From Burkholderiaceae bacterium (GTDB lineage Bacteria; Pseudomonadota; Gammaproteobacteria; Burkholderiales; Burkholderiaceae): a stretch of 64,000 nt of DNA. The stretch is taken from contig JAJPEN010000064.1 of the NCBI GenBank assembly GCA_021166835.1, positions 62,001 through 126,000 on the forward strand. The letters are read 5' to 3'. Positions 36,201 to 44,569 of the stretch are shown in pieces (position 1 is the first letter of the stretch; the number at the start of each line of letters is the position of its first letter). Made by a program: the position numbers and the translations under genes. The notes below the pieces were generated by a model, which did no database searches, was not told the origin of the DNA, and saw nothing but the letters and a program-made list of their open reading frames with translations.

Positions 36201-37420
36201 GCCGGCACATGCTCGCGCGCAGTGCTGTCGTCCTGCCAGTTCAGCGAGCCGCCGTGCACTGCCAGCTGGTCGATCCGCAGCGTGAGGGCATCGGCCTCGG
36301 CCGGCTTGTCCGCGACGCTATCGGACGCCGAGGAGGCGGCGGATGGCGACAGCAGATCGATGCGGCCGTCGCGGCTGCGGCGCACCGTCAGTTGCGGCCC
36401 CGTCAGCTTCACCGAGGCCAGGTGCAGCTTGCGCTCCAGCGGACGCAGCTCGGCAAGTTGCAGTTCGAGCGCATCGAAGGCCAGCGCGTCGGCGCCTTGG
36501 CGGTCGACGGCCTTCAGGGCGCTCAGCATCAGGGATCCGGTCACGCGCAACGAGGGCTTGGGCGTCTGTTCGAACGCCAGGCGCAGATCGGCGTCGACGG
36601 TGCCCGCCTGCAGCCGCAGCGGCAGATCGGCCGGCAGGTAGCCCAGATAGGGCTTCAGATCGATGTGCGCCAGTTGCACGCTGGCATCGGTCTGCCGCGA
36701 GGGGGCGAACGGCAAGACCTGGGTCTGCGAATCGAAGCCGCTGCCGTTCAGGCGGAAGGCCAGCTGCGGCTGCACCTCGACCTCGCGCGCCGAGGGCAGG
36801 TTGCTGATGAACGGCAGCGCCAGATGCAGGTCGCGCACCTCCTGCACGCGATCGACTGCGCGATCGTCGAAGTCGATGCGCCCGCCCCGCAGCACGCTGT
36901 TGTACAGCGCAAAATGCAGCGGCCTGGATGGCTGGGTTGGCTGGGCCTGCGCCGCCAGCCGCGCCAGGATGTCGTCGATGTCGTAGCGGCCCTCGCCCAG
37001 GTGGGTCAGCCGCAGCGCCGGATCATCCACCTGCAGGGCGTTCAGCACCGGCCCCAGCCGCCACAGCGATTGCCACGAGGCGTCGAGATACAGCCGCTTG
37101 ACGGTGAACTGATCCGGCGCACCGGCCACGCCACCGACGGCCAGATCATGGACGGTCAGCTCGAGCGACCAGGGCCTGAAATCCACCTTGCCGATGCGCG
37201 TCGGCCGGCCCAGTTCCTGGCTGGCGATCTTCTGGCCCTGCCACTGGAGCAGCGGCGGCACCGCCAGCCACAGCAGGCCCCACAGAAGCAACACGGCGCA
37301 CACCGCCCACAGCAGCCGCCGCGCCCAGCGTCGCCAGGCGCTGGGCGCGGGCGGCGATGACTGTGTCGGCGGCTCGGCGGACTCGGCCGCCTCGGGCATT
37401 TCGGTTTCGCTGGACATCAC
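33260..37420 (-). CDS. Giant AsmA-like DUF748 envelope protein
   Basis: A 1386-residue protein with one N-terminal transmembrane helix (residues about 33-55, RLLWAVCAVLLLWGLLWLAVPPLL) and a very long periplasmic part of repeated AsmA/TamB-like beta strands (LTVHDLAVGG, FDDRAVDRVQEVRDLHLALPF). The C-terminal part has an OmpA-like stretch (AFAAGSAQLSAAARTQLDRVAKAL). Proteins of this class form lipid-carrying bridges between inner and outer membrane; that role is by family analogy. It is about 200 residues longer than the typical DUF748 member because of Ala/Pro/Ser-rich linkers. The first codon is GTG followed by ATG; the ribosome-binding site is poor. Confidence 0.85.
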   Translation of the reverse strand: MMSSETEMPEAAESAEPPTQSSPPAPSAWRRWARRLLWAVCAVLLLWGLLWLAVPPLLQWQGQKIASQELGRPTRIGKVDFRPWSLELTVHDLAVGGVAGAPDQFTVKRLYLDASWQSLWRLGPVLNALQVDDPALRLTHLGEGRYDIDDILARLAAQAQPTQPSRPLHFALYNSVLRGGRIDFDDRAVDRVQEVRDLHLALPFISNLPSAREVEVQPQLAFRLNGSGFDSQTQVLPFAPSRQTDASVQLAHIDLKPYLGYLPADLPLRLQAGTVDADLRLAFEQTPKPSLRVTGSLMLSALKAVDRQGADALAFDALELQLAELRPLERKLHLASVKLTGPQLTVRRSRDGRIDLLSPSAASSASDSVADKPAEADALTLRIDQLAVHGGSLNWQDDSTAREHVPAAAVRLENLEVSASSIAYPLQQLFDFEGSTTLAAAASADSAAAPAAASAASVAAAAAAAGSATDSAMGSTTAPAAHAAGAALKFAGRVSTARGEVGVQVASVPLALAGPYLAPYLVPRLDGTLDADASLQWAPPREQDATPAWSVTARRVQLSQLQLSGEGARVSRRSRNPDTPADELARIEKLELADVQLDPQGRTVTVGRLAVQGPRVVVERDAHRRWMAERWLPGSETAPTEAPAHSKPAAREQGPANTPWAVRINEFALAGGTVGWRDEVMARPVRAEVTDLRMEGRKLDLMGKEPMELELSARLGTGRRSGGEPGRLSWRGQLAQAPLSARGRVDAERLPLQAFEPYFGERLNIRVLRADTSFKGRVDFAETARGPRVRVEGDARVDELRTHSRPGTAANVKSASVESAEAARPASAAPAASRAPLAPVAEGTSAGLGEELLSWKQLRLDGLDVRLTPDRAPQVTIGSTQLSDFFARIAIDPSGRINLQDIVKSDDQAPSASPATAAAGTPVSEASDEAPGPAAARTEPEVDPLAPIIHFGPTRLVGGHIDFSDHFIRPNYSADLTALDGTLGAFSSVAPGAEPQMAELSLSGMAQGTATLGVHGRINPLAHPLALDIQAKMTDLDLPPLSPYSVKYAGHGIERGKLSMDVAYRIQPDGQLTATNKLVLNQLEFGAPVEGAPASLPVQLATALLADSHGVIDLDLPISGSINDPQFSLGHVIFKGIVNLIGKAITAPFTLLARALGGSDSGQDLSKVAFAAGSAQLSAAARTQLDRVAKALADRPGLELTVIGSARLSPEIEGARRQRLDALVAAEQRSGAPAASAPAPASTSAAQAEATDANAAAAGPDAGASITASPEYPALLKRLYRRADIPGKPRNAIGMLRDIPVADMEKALMAHIDVNENDIRQLAVKRAVAVKDYLAGKGVAAARLFLGAVKTDATPSSGTATPSASDANPGTAEAWVPHAELSLGMK

Positions 37421-37756
37421 GACGGAGGATTGTGCCGGCTTCGGCAGCTTGCCCTACCCCCACCGCTTCCGATACGAAAAGATCGGCAGGCGCCATCCGC
37501 CACTCGATCGACAATGCGTCAACGACGACGTCTTCCTGCGTCTCGCGGAGGGAGCGCTACCGTTTGATGCGTTCTCGCCCTTGGAATCGATTCCACGAGC
37601 GAGAACGCATCAAACGGTAGCCCCGTTCGAGCCGCTCCGATCAACATCCGGAGATCCATGAGCCTGTGGTTCCGGAGACGAAGAGTGTCACCTCCCGCGC
37701 CATGAAGATATACTGCGCGCACATCTTCAACCCCGGCGCCGGAGAATCACCTGATC
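37421..37756. other. Gap with a large hairpin
   Basis: No gene in these 336 bases. It must hold the promoters of the minus-strand DUF748 gene and the plus-strand DUF2249 gene. The main structure is the 23-bp hairpin at 37,556-37,621. Confidence 0.5.
37556..37621. repeat. 23-bp perfect inverted repeat with palindromic loop
   Basis: The arms 37,556-37,578 and 37,599-37,621 are exactly complementary. The 20-base loop contains TGGAATCGATTCCA (37,582-37,595), itself a perfect palindrome with central CG. The core and right flank resemble 14,862-14,890. It lies between divergent genes, so a terminator is unlikely; an operator array or mobile palindrome is more plausible. Confidence 0.85.
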
Positions 37757-38062
37757 ATGAGAGAAGCCACCCGTTCGAGAACCGGAGCATCCGCCACGGC
37801 AGGCGAAGCGATCCACTCGACCATCGATGTCCGTACGATCGCGCCGAACGAGCGTCACGGCCTGATCTTCTCCTCCTTCAATGCCCTGCCTCAGGGGGCT
37901 GCGCTGGAACTGGTCAACGATCACGATCCCGCGCCGCTGCACCGCCAGTTCAAGTCGAATCTCCACGGCCTCTTCACCTGGGACTACCTCGAGCAGGGCC
38001 CGGATCTCTGGCGCGTGCGCATCGGCAAGGCTCCCGGGAACTGCTGCGGCAGCTGCAGCTGA
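37757..38062 (+). CDS. DUF2249 domain protein
   Basis: A 101-residue protein containing the DUF2249 motif: LIFSSFNALPQGAALELVNDHDPAPLHRQF and FTWDYLEQGPDLWRVRIGK. Members are small soluble proteins often linked to nitrogen-oxide or low-oxygen metabolism, function not settled. It ends in a CCGSCS cysteine cluster. The ATG 37757 has GGAG 14 bases upstream, longer than ideal. Confidence 0.8.
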   Translation: MREATRSRTGASATAGEAIHSTIDVRTIAPNERHGLIFSSFNALPQGAALELVNDHDPAPLHRQFKSNLHGLFTWDYLEQGPDLWRVRIGKAPGNCCGSCS

Positions 38063-38076
38063 CGGGAGAGCGTCGC

Positions 38077-38290
38077 TCACCCGCTGAAGAACCCGAGCAG
38101 CGCCTGCGCCGTCTGCTCGGGCAATTCCTCGGGAATGAAGTGCCCGGCCGGCATCGCGTGGCCGCTGACGGAGCCGCCGCATTGCGTGCGCCACAGAGCT
38201 TGGCCGAGTCGCCGTAGCCGCGCAGATCGGGCAGCACGAGTCGGAAGTGCGGCGCGCGCCGTCGCGCGACGCGCTGCGAAACCGGGTCGG
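38077..38290 (-). pseudogene. Alpha/beta hydrolase relic (haloacetate-dehalogenase type)
   Basis: On the minus strand, one frame encodes the family block APHFRLVLPDLRGYGDSAKL. Shortly after, another frame encodes the natural C terminus AGHFIPEELPEQTAQALLGFFSG. The nucleophile elbow and cap domain (well over 150 residues) are missing between them, as is the N terminus. It is therefore a gene with a large internal deletion, not functional. Confidence 0.75.
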
Positions 38291-38394
38291 CAGCGCGGAC
38301 TGTGTCGGCAGCCGGCAACCGCTGTGCGTACGATGCAGACGTCCCGACGCCGAGCCGCGGTTGCGGCTGGCCCACCGCGCAGGGGGCAAGCACC

Positions 38395-39258
38395 GTGACG
38401 ACGCCCGATCGCATGCCCGCCGCGTTCATCGGCCACGGCAGCCCGATGAACACGCTTGAAGTAAATCGCTACACGTCGGCGTGGCGCGATCTGGGCGCCA
38501 GGCTGCCGCGCCCGCGGGCGGTGCTTGCGGTCTCGGCGCACTGGTTCATCAAGGGCACGGCGGTCACCGCGATGCCGCGGCCGCGCGTCATCCACGACTT
38601 CTACGGTTTTCCGCGCGAGCTATTCGAGTTCGACTATCCGGCTCCGGGAGCGCCGGACGTCGCCGAAGAGATCGTCGACGTCGCAAAGCCGTCGTTCGTC
38701 GGCCTGGACCGCGACAGCTGGGGCATCGACCACGGCACGTGGTCGGTGCTCGCGCACGTGTTCCCCGATGCGAGCGTGCCGGTACTGCAGCTCTCGCTGC
38801 ACGGCGGCGCGCCGCTCGACTATCACCTCGAGCTCGCCGCACGCCTGGCGCCGCTGCGCGATCGCGGCATCTTCATCGTCGGCAGCGGCAACGTCGTGCA
38901 CAACCTGCGCCGCATGAATCCGGCGCTCGGCGACACCGCCTACGACTGGGCCGAGCGCTTCGACGCGGAAGTGAAGACGGTGATGACCTCGGCCCCGTCG
39001 CGCCTGTCGTCGCTGATCTCACACCCGGATTTCGCGCTCGCCGTGCCCACGCCCGAGCACCTGCTGCCGCTCGCCTATCTCGCCGGACTGTGCGAGGAGG
39101 CGGGCGAGCCGGCCCGCGCTTTCGCCGAAGGCGCCGCGATGGGATCGATCACGATGACGAGCTACCTGCTCGGCGCGATCGACCTGCCGCAGGGGCGGGC
39201 GGGAAACGGCAGCGCCTCGATGCCCGATGCGGTGCCGCCGGAGCAGACGAACCTGTGA
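38395..39258 (+). CDS. ygiD: DODA-type extradiol ring-cleavage dioxygenase (YgiD-like)
   Basis: A 287-residue enzyme with the metal-ligand histidines of class III extradiol dioxygenases: FIGHGSPMN, SAHWF, HDFYGFP and WGIDHGTWSVL, plus GSGNVVHNLRRM. E. coli YgiD cleaves 4,5-DOPA with Zn or Fe; the natural substrate is unclear. GTG 38395 with AGGGGG upstream is preferred; ATG 38413 gives a shorter form. Confidence 0.9.
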   Translation: MTTPDRMPAAFIGHGSPMNTLEVNRYTSAWRDLGARLPRPRAVLAVSAHWFIKGTAVTAMPRPRVIHDFYGFPRELFEFDYPAPGAPDVAEEIVDVAKPSFVGLDRDSWGIDHGTWSVLAHVFPDASVPVLQLSLHGGAPLDYHLELAARLAPLRDRGIFIVGSGNVVHNLRRMNPALGDTAYDWAERFDAEVKTVMTSAPSRLSSLISHPDFALAVPTPEHLLPLAYLAGLCEEAGEPARAFAEGAAMGSITMTSYLLGAIDLPQGRAGNGSASMPDAVPPEQTNL

Positions 39259-39466
39259 AGCGTTCGTCCCGCGCCCGGATGAAAGACGCGTATCCTCGAC
39301 GAAATCCGCGCCCGGGCCTCCCGATCGGACCCGCGTGTCGTACTCGGACTGCAGGTGCCGCCAGAACCGGAGCCATGCCGAAGAACATTCCGGGTCGAGG
39401 TGCAGTGTCCTCGCTGACGGAGCGTTGTTCGTTCCATCGCTGCAATACTCGTCAAGGAGACTCCCC

Positions 39467-40567
39467 ATGCGACACCGACCGGCTCCGGCCGCCTTTCTCG
39501 CGGCGACCCTTTCCCTCCTCGTCGCGTTGCCGGTCGCAGCCCAGTCGGCGCCTCCCGGCTACCCCGCCGATTACCAGAAGGTAATCGACGCGGCGAAGAA
39601 GGAAGGCAAGGTCATCGTCTATTCGACGACCGACACCAAGGCGGCCAATCCGGTCATCCAGGATTTCGAGAGCCTGTATCCGGGCATCAAGGTCGAATAC
39701 AACGACATGAACAGCACGGAGCTCTACAGCCGCTATCTCAGCGAGCAGGCCTCGGGCAGCAAGAGCGGCGACGTCGTCTGGAGCTCGGCGATGGACTCGG
39801 CGATGAAGCTGGCGCGCAACTACGCGCTCGCCTACAGGAGCGTCGAGGCCCCGAAGCTGCCGAAGTGGTCGAACTGGGAGAACAAGGCCTGGGGCACGAC
39901 GTACGAGCCGGCGGTCTTCATCTACAACACCCGGCTGATCAAGCCCGAAGAGGTGCCGAAGTCGCACGAGGCGTTCGCGAAGCTCGTATCGAGCGCCCCC
40001 GACCGGTTCCGCAACAAGGTGACCACCTATGACGTCGAGAAATCGGCGGTCGGCTTCATGCTCGCAGTGCAGGACAGCCGCAACGATCCGCACTACCTGG
40101 ACTTCCTGCGCGCCGTGGGCAAGGCCGGGCTCGTCGTGCAGTCGTCCACCGGAACGATGATGGAGCGCGTCTCGTCGGGCGAGAACCTGCTCGGCTACAA
40201 CGTGCTCGGCTCCTATGCGGAAACGCGCGCCAGGACCGATCCGGGGCTCGGCGTCGCCTATCCCGTCGATTACACGCTGGTGCTGTCGCGCGTGGCCTTC
40301 ATCAGCCGGAGCGCGACGAACCGGAACGCGGCGAAGCTGTGGATGGACTACCTGTTGTCGCGGCGCGGCCAGGACGTGCTCGCGAACAAGGCGAATCTCG
40401 CCTCGGTGCGCGACGACATCGAGGGCGACAACGACGTCGACGGCATGACGAAGAAACTGGGCAAGGCACTGAAACCGATCCCGGTCGATCTGTCGCTGCT
40501 CGAGTACCTGGAGCAGGGCAAGCGTCTGGCCTTCATCAAGGAGTGGCGCGGCGCGATCGGCAAGTAA
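39467..40567 (+). CDS. ABC transporter periplasmic substrate-binding protein (iron type)
   Basis: A 366-residue binding protein with a signal peptide ending VALPVAAQS. The body (EGKVIVYSTTDTKAANPVIQDFESLYPGIKVEY) is of the class 1 AfuA/FutA/FbpA-type fold used for ferric iron, thiamine or phosphonate-like ligands. It has a strong AAGGAGA site. A two-domain permease and ATPase follow, so the operon 39467-43513 is a complete importer. Ferric iron is the most likely substrate, but the tyrosine ligands were not verified. Confidence 0.88.
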   Translation: MRHRPAPAAFLAATLSLLVALPVAAQSAPPGYPADYQKVIDAAKKEGKVIVYSTTDTKAANPVIQDFESLYPGIKVEYNDMNSTELYSRYLSEQASGSKSGDVVWSSAMDSAMKLARNYALAYRSVEAPKLPKWSNWENKAWGTTYEPAVFIYNTRLIKPEEVPKSHEAFAKLVSSAPDRFRNKVTTYDVEKSAVGFMLAVQDSRNDPHYLDFLRAVGKAGLVVQSSTGTMMERVSSGENLLGYNVLGSYAETRARTDPGLGVAYPVDYTLVLSRVAFISRSATNRNAAKLWMDYLLSRRGQDVLANKANLASVRDDIEGDNDVDGMTKKLGKALKPIPVDLSLLEYLEQGKRLAFIKEWRGAIGK

Positions 40568-40570
40568 CGA

Positions 40571-40609
40571 CGTCCACTGCGGTCGTCCACTGCGGCCGTC
40601 CACTGCATC
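40571..40609. repeat. Three tandem 13-bp repeats
   Basis: CGTCCACTGC followed by GGT, GGC or ATC is repeated at 40,571, 40,584 and 40,597. It sits right after the binding-protein stop, before the hairpin at 40,621. No function can be assigned. Confidence 0.85.
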
Positions 40610-40620
40610 GTGTTCGTCGC

Positions 40621-40657
40621 CGCCCCTGCCCGCTGTCGAAGGCGACGGGCAGGGGCG
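40621..40657 (+). promoter_or_regulatory. 12-bp hairpin between binding-protein and permease genes
   Basis: Arms 40,621-40,632 and 40,646-40,657 are perfectly complementary and G/C-only apart from one T/A pair; the loop is 13 bases. It lacks a U-tract. Such stems in ABC importer operons protect the 3' end of the binding-protein mRNA and lower permease expression; that role here is inferred. Confidence 0.6.
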
Positions 40658-40677
40658 GTTTCGCGACCGGCTCCACC

Positions 40678-42441
40678 ATGACCCGCCTCGGCCGACTTTC
40701 GGTTTCCCGCGTCGTCGTCGTCGTCCTGACCGCGCTGGCGATCTATGCGCCGCTCGCGTTCATCGTCGTCCAGAGCTTTCTTTCCGAGCCCTTCTTCCTG
40801 CCCGACAAGGAATTCGGGCTGAGCGCGTTCCGCTTCGTCTTCGCCGATCCGGATTTCCACGACGCGCTGCGCGACGGTTTCCTGCTGGCCGGAGGGCTCG
40901 TCGTCATTGCCGTTCCGCTCGGCGCGATGCTCGCGTTCCTGATCTCGCGCACCGATCTGCCCGGGCGCCGCTGGATCGAGCCGCTGATCCTGATCCCGGT
41001 GTTCGTCTCGCCGATGGTGCTCGGCTTCGGCTACGTCGTGGCGGCGGGCCCGGTCGGCTTCTTCTCGACCTGGGCTCACGACCTTCTGGGCTTCGTGCCG
41101 TGGAACATCTACTCGCTGCCGGCGATCATCGTCATCGCGGGCCTCACGCACGTTCCCTATGCCTATCTCTACATCTCGTCCGCGCTGCGCAGTCTCGGCT
41201 CCGACGTCGAGGAAGCCGCGCGGACGGTCGGCGCCACGCCGCTGCAGGTGATGACGGCGGTGAGTCTTCCGATGGTGCGGCCGGCGCTGTCGTACGCGTC
41301 GGTGCTGCTCTTCTTCCTCGGGCTCGAAGTCTTCGGCCTGATGCTCGTGCTGGGCGACCCCGAGGGGCACCTGGTGCTGTCGACCTACCTGTACAAGCTC
41401 ACCAACAAGCTCGGCATTCCTTCCTACCACCTGATGGCGGCGGTCGCGATGGTGCTGATCGCCTTCACGATTCCGCTGGTGATGCTGCAGCGGCACCTGT
41501 TGCGAAGCGCCGGCCGCTATGCGACCGTCAAAGGCAAGGTCGCGCGTGCGCGCGTGCTGCCGCTCGGGCGCTGGCGCGTGCTGGCCGGCGCCGTCGTCGC
41601 GTTGTGGCTGTTCGTCGCGATCGTCGTGCCGCTGGCCGGCGTCGTGCTGCGCGCTTTCGTCACGCACTGGGGCATCGGCGTCTCGCTGGCCGACGTGCTG
41701 TCGGTGCGCGCCTTCCACACCGTCTTCGAGCAGGCGACGCTGATGCGGGCGATCGTCAATTCGATCCTGATCGGCGTGATCGGCGGCGCGTTCACCGTCG
41801 CGTGCTACACGGCGATCGCACTGGCGATGCACCGCAAGCCGGACCGCGTCACGCAGTTCCTCGACTACAGCGTGCTGATCCCGCGCGCCGTCCCCGGCCT
41901 GCTCGCGGGCCTTGCCTTCCTCTGGGTGTTCCTGTTCGTCCCGATGTGGCTCGATCGGTCGCTCGGCGACGGCTGGCTGTCGGTGCTGCCGGCTGCCGAC
42001 TGGCTGCGCGATCACGCGATCGAGCCGCTGCGCGACCTGCGATCGACGATCTTCAGCGTCTGGCTCGCCTACTCGGTGGTCTGGATGGCGTACGGCCTGC
42101 GCCTGATCTCGACGACGCTGCTGCAGGTGGCGCCCGAACTCGAGGAAGCCGCCCGCAGCGCCGGCGCGAAGCCGGCGACGGTGCGGCGAGGCATCACCGT
42201 TCCGCTGGCGCGCTACGGGCTGATCGGCTCGTGGCTGCTGATGTTCCTGATCTTCGAGCGCGAGTATTCCACCGGCGTCTACCTGCTCACGCCGGGCACC
42301 GAGACGATCGGCTCGATGCTGGTTTCGCTGTGGGCTACCGGCGCCATCGACATCGTCGCCGCGCTTTCGTTCATCAACATCCTGCTGGTCGTGATCGGCA
42401 TGGGCGTGGCGCTGCGTTTCGGAGTGAAGCTGCATGATTGA
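40678..42441 (+). CDS. ABC transporter two-domain permease (iron type)
   Basis: A 587-residue permease made of two similar halves of about six helices each, as in FbpB/SfuB. EAA-loop motifs are visible in both halves: EEAARTVGATPLQVMTAVSLP and EEAARSAGAKPATVRRGITVP. ATG 40678 follows the hairpin region; its stop overlaps the ATPase start by 8 bases. Confidence 0.92.
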   Translation: MTRLGRLSVSRVVVVVLTALAIYAPLAFIVVQSFLSEPFFLPDKEFGLSAFRFVFADPDFHDALRDGFLLAGGLVVIAVPLGAMLAFLISRTDLPGRRWIEPLILIPVFVSPMVLGFGYVVAAGPVGFFSTWAHDLLGFVPWNIYSLPAIIVIAGLTHVPYAYLYISSALRSLGSDVEEAARTVGATPLQVMTAVSLPMVRPALSYASVLLFFLGLEVFGLMLVLGDPEGHLVLSTYLYKLTNKLGIPSYHLMAAVAMVLIAFTIPLVMLQRHLLRSAGRYATVKGKVARARVLPLGRWRVLAGAVVALWLFVAIVVPLAGVVLRAFVTHWGIGVSLADVLSVRAFHTVFEQATLMRAIVNSILIGVIGGAFTVACYTAIALAMHRKPDRVTQFLDYSVLIPRAVPGLLAGLAFLWVFLFVPMWLDRSLGDGWLSVLPAADWLRDHAIEPLRDLRSTIFSVWLAYSVVWMAYGLRLISTTLLQVAPELEEAARSAGAKPATVRRGITVPLARYGLIGSWLLMFLIFEREYSTGVYLLTPGTETIGSMLVSLWATGAIDIVAALSFINILLVVIGMGVALRFGVKLHD

Positions 42442-43513
42442 ACTCGCCGTCGAGGATCTGTACCTGAGTTACGGCGCCAATCCCGTCCTGAACGGCGTTT
42501 CGCTGCAGCTGCAGCGCGGCGAGGTGGTGTCGCTGCTCGGCGCCTCGGGCAGCGGCAAGACGACGCTGCTGCGGGCCGTCGCGGGGCTTGAGCTGCCGTC
42601 GCGAGGGCGCATCACGATGGGCGAGCGCGTGCTCTTCGACGGCGCGACGCGAACGGAAATGCCGGTCGAGCAGCGCGATCTGGGAATCGTCTTCCAGTCC
42701 TACGCGCTGTGGCCGCACAAGACCGTCGAGGAGAACATCGGCTACCCGCTGAAGCTGCGGAAGGTTGGGGCGCACGAGCGGCGCGAACGCGTGCAGCGCA
42801 TCCTCGGGCAGCTGGGCATGGGCGGGCTCGGCAAGCGCTATCCGGGCGAGCTCTCCGGCGGCCAGCAGCAGCGCGTGGCGATCGGGCGCGCGCTCGTCTA
42901 CAACCCGCCGGTGCTGCTGCTCGACGAGCCGCTGTCGAACCTGGACGCCAAGCTGCGCGAGGAGGCGCGCGCCTTCCTGCGCGAGCTCATCCTGCGGCTC
43001 GGGTTGTCGGCCATTCTGGTCACGCACGACCAGGCCGAAGCGATGGCGATCTCCGATCGCATCCTTCTGCTGAACGAGGGTCGCATCGAGCAGCAGGGCA
43101 CGCCGCAGCAGATGTACGCGTCACCCGCGACGCGGTATTGCGCCGAGTTTCTCGGCAGCAACAACCGGATCGAGGGGCGGATTTCCGCCGTCGACGGCAG
43201 CGACGCGGCGCTGCAGGCCGCAGGCTGTTCGATTCGCGGCGTGGCCAACGGCGCCCTGCAGGAAGGGCAGCCGGCGGTGGCGATCGTGCGCGTCGAACGG
43301 ATTCGTCTGCGCTCGACGCCGGCGCCCAACAGCGTCTCGCTGCCGGTCTCCGCGAGCATGTATCTCGGCGACAAGTGGGAATACGTGTTCCGGCAGCCGG
43401 GCGGTGCGGAGGCGGACGGATTCGCTTTGCGCGCCTACGGCAGCGAGGCGCAGGTGCCGCAGCCGTGCTACCTGGAGCTGCCGCGGGAATCGGTGTGGAT
43501 CTTTCCGGCGTGA
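42434..43513 (+). CDS. ABC transporter ATP-binding protein (FbpC/PotA type)
   Basis: A 359-residue ATPase: Walker A GASGSGKTT, Q-loop VFQSYALWPHKTV, signature LSGGQQQRVAIGRAL, Walker B LLLDEPLSNLDAKLR and H-loop THDQAEAMAISD, followed by a TOBE-like C-terminal domain. It energises the importer encoded upstream. Confidence 0.95.
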   Translation: MIELAVEDLYLSYGANPVLNGVSLQLQRGEVVSLLGASGSGKTTLLRAVAGLELPSRGRITMGERVLFDGATRTEMPVEQRDLGIVFQSYALWPHKTVEENIGYPLKLRKVGAHERRERVQRILGQLGMGGLGKRYPGELSGGQQQRVAIGRALVYNPPVLLLDEPLSNLDAKLREEARAFLRELILRLGLSAILVTHDQAEAMAISDRILLLNEGRIEQQGTPQQMYASPATRYCAEFLGSNNRIEGRISAVDGSDAALQAAGCSIRGVANGALQEGQPAVAIVRVERIRLRSTPAPNSVSLPVSASMYLGDKWEYVFRQPGGAEADGFALRAYGSEAQVPQPCYLELPRESVWIFPA

Positions 43514-43520
43514 CCCGGGA

Positions 43521-43865
43521 TCAGCCGCAGTTGCCGCCGCTGCAGCAGTTCCCGCTGTCGATGCGCACCGCGACGACCGACAACCCGCTCCAGCGCGCCA
43601 GTTCGGCCCGCGTGGGATAGCGTCCGGCGAGCGCCTGCCTGCCGTCGACCAGTACCAGCGGCAGTGCATCGGCGCCGACCGTGTCGATGTATGCCTTGAC
43701 CTGCGCATCGCGCAGGAATTCGGCGGCGTCGCTGGCGAATTCGTAGTGCTCGATGTCGGCGCCCTGTTCGCGGGCGCGCGCGATTTCCGCCATCGCATCG
43801 AGACGGCTCCCGGCATTGCGCCCCGCTTCCGAACGTGCGGACTCGAAGATCTGGATGCGGGTCAT
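43521..43865 (-). CDS. ArsD-like metallochaperone with displaced cysteine motif
   Basis: A 114-residue thioredoxin-fold protein. TRIQIFE, VKAYIDTVGADALPLVLVDG and GRYPTRAELARWSGL match ArsD, which carries arsenite to the ArsA ATPase. ArsD normally has its essential CCSTGVCG motif directly after the first strand. Here that place reads SARSEAGRNAG without cysteine, while a very similar CCSGGNCG is found at residues 107-114, the extreme C terminus. No arsA, arsB or arsR is nearby. It may therefore bind another metal or work by a changed geometry. GGAGA precedes ATG 43865. Confidence 0.7.
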   Translation of the reverse strand: MTRIQIFESARSEAGRNAGSRLDAMAEIARAREQGADIEHYEFASDAAEFLRDAQVKAYIDTVGADALPLVLVDGRQALAGRYPTRAELARWSGLSVVAVRIDSGNCCSGGNCG

Positions 43866-44023
43866 CGAGGTGTTCTCCGGGAGGGGGAGCGATGCAAGAC
43901 AGTTTCGCCCGGCTCGTGGGAGCGCGGAATGATCGCGATCAATCCGGGTGTCCTTGCGCCTGTTGCCCGGCCCTGTCGGAGGGCGGGAGGTTCGCGACAC
44001 CCATGCCAACCGGATGCGCGCCA

Positions 44024-44517
44024 TGACTCCGAGCCATCGCCGCAACCGGTCATCGCGCAGTCAACGGATTCACGACTCGTACGTCGTCATAGCGCTGACC
44101 ATCGGCCAGGTCTCGCAGCCGGGCTGGAAGGACAACTTCTCGGTGCCGCTCGGCATCACCGGCGCCCAGGAGTTCATTCCGCTCGTGCTCGACGCGGTGA
44201 ACCGGGGACGGCTTTCGCTCGAGGACGTCGCGCGACTCTGCGCACTTGCGCCGGCCAGGCGTTTCGGGCTGCATCCGAGGAAGGGCGCCATCGAGGTCGG
44301 TGCGGATGCCGACTTCACGATCGTCGACATGGCGAAGGAGAACGAGTTTCGCAAGGAGGACATGGCGACGCGCGCGGGTCATACGTCGTGGGAGGGGATG
44401 CGAACGCGCGGAATGCCGGTCTGCACGATCGTGCGCGGAAGCATCGTGATGCAAAACGGCGAGATCGTTGCGCGCCCCGGCTCCGGGCGGTTCCACCCTG
44501 GGAAGGGCGTCCGGTAG
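44024..44517 (+). pseudogene. Amidohydrolase (dihydroorotase/allantoinase-like) C-terminal remnant
   Basis: The frame encodes the last ~135 residues of a cyclic amidohydrolase: PLGITGAQEFIPLVLDAVNRGRLSLEDVARLCALAPARRFGLHPRKGAIEVGADADFTIVDM and RAGHTSWEGMRTRGMPVCTIVRG. The metal-binding HxH, lysine and later histidines of the catalytic barrel lie in the missing N-terminal two-thirds. The 25 residues before position 44,100 are unrelated. It is a truncated, inactive gene. Confidence 0.8.
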
Positions 44518-44569
44518 TATTTCTGCCAGCCCGACGCCGGTGGCGCCGGCGAGCCGACGGAGGCACGAC

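Noticed and set aside
40571..40609. CRISPR-like short repeats
   Set aside because: The 13-bp units are directly adjacent without spacers, and no cas gene is in the window.
40348..42435. Minus-strand open frame opposite the permease
   Set aside because: Composition (Asp/His/Arg/Gln-rich) is the reverse complement of hydrophobic codons; typical antisense artefact.
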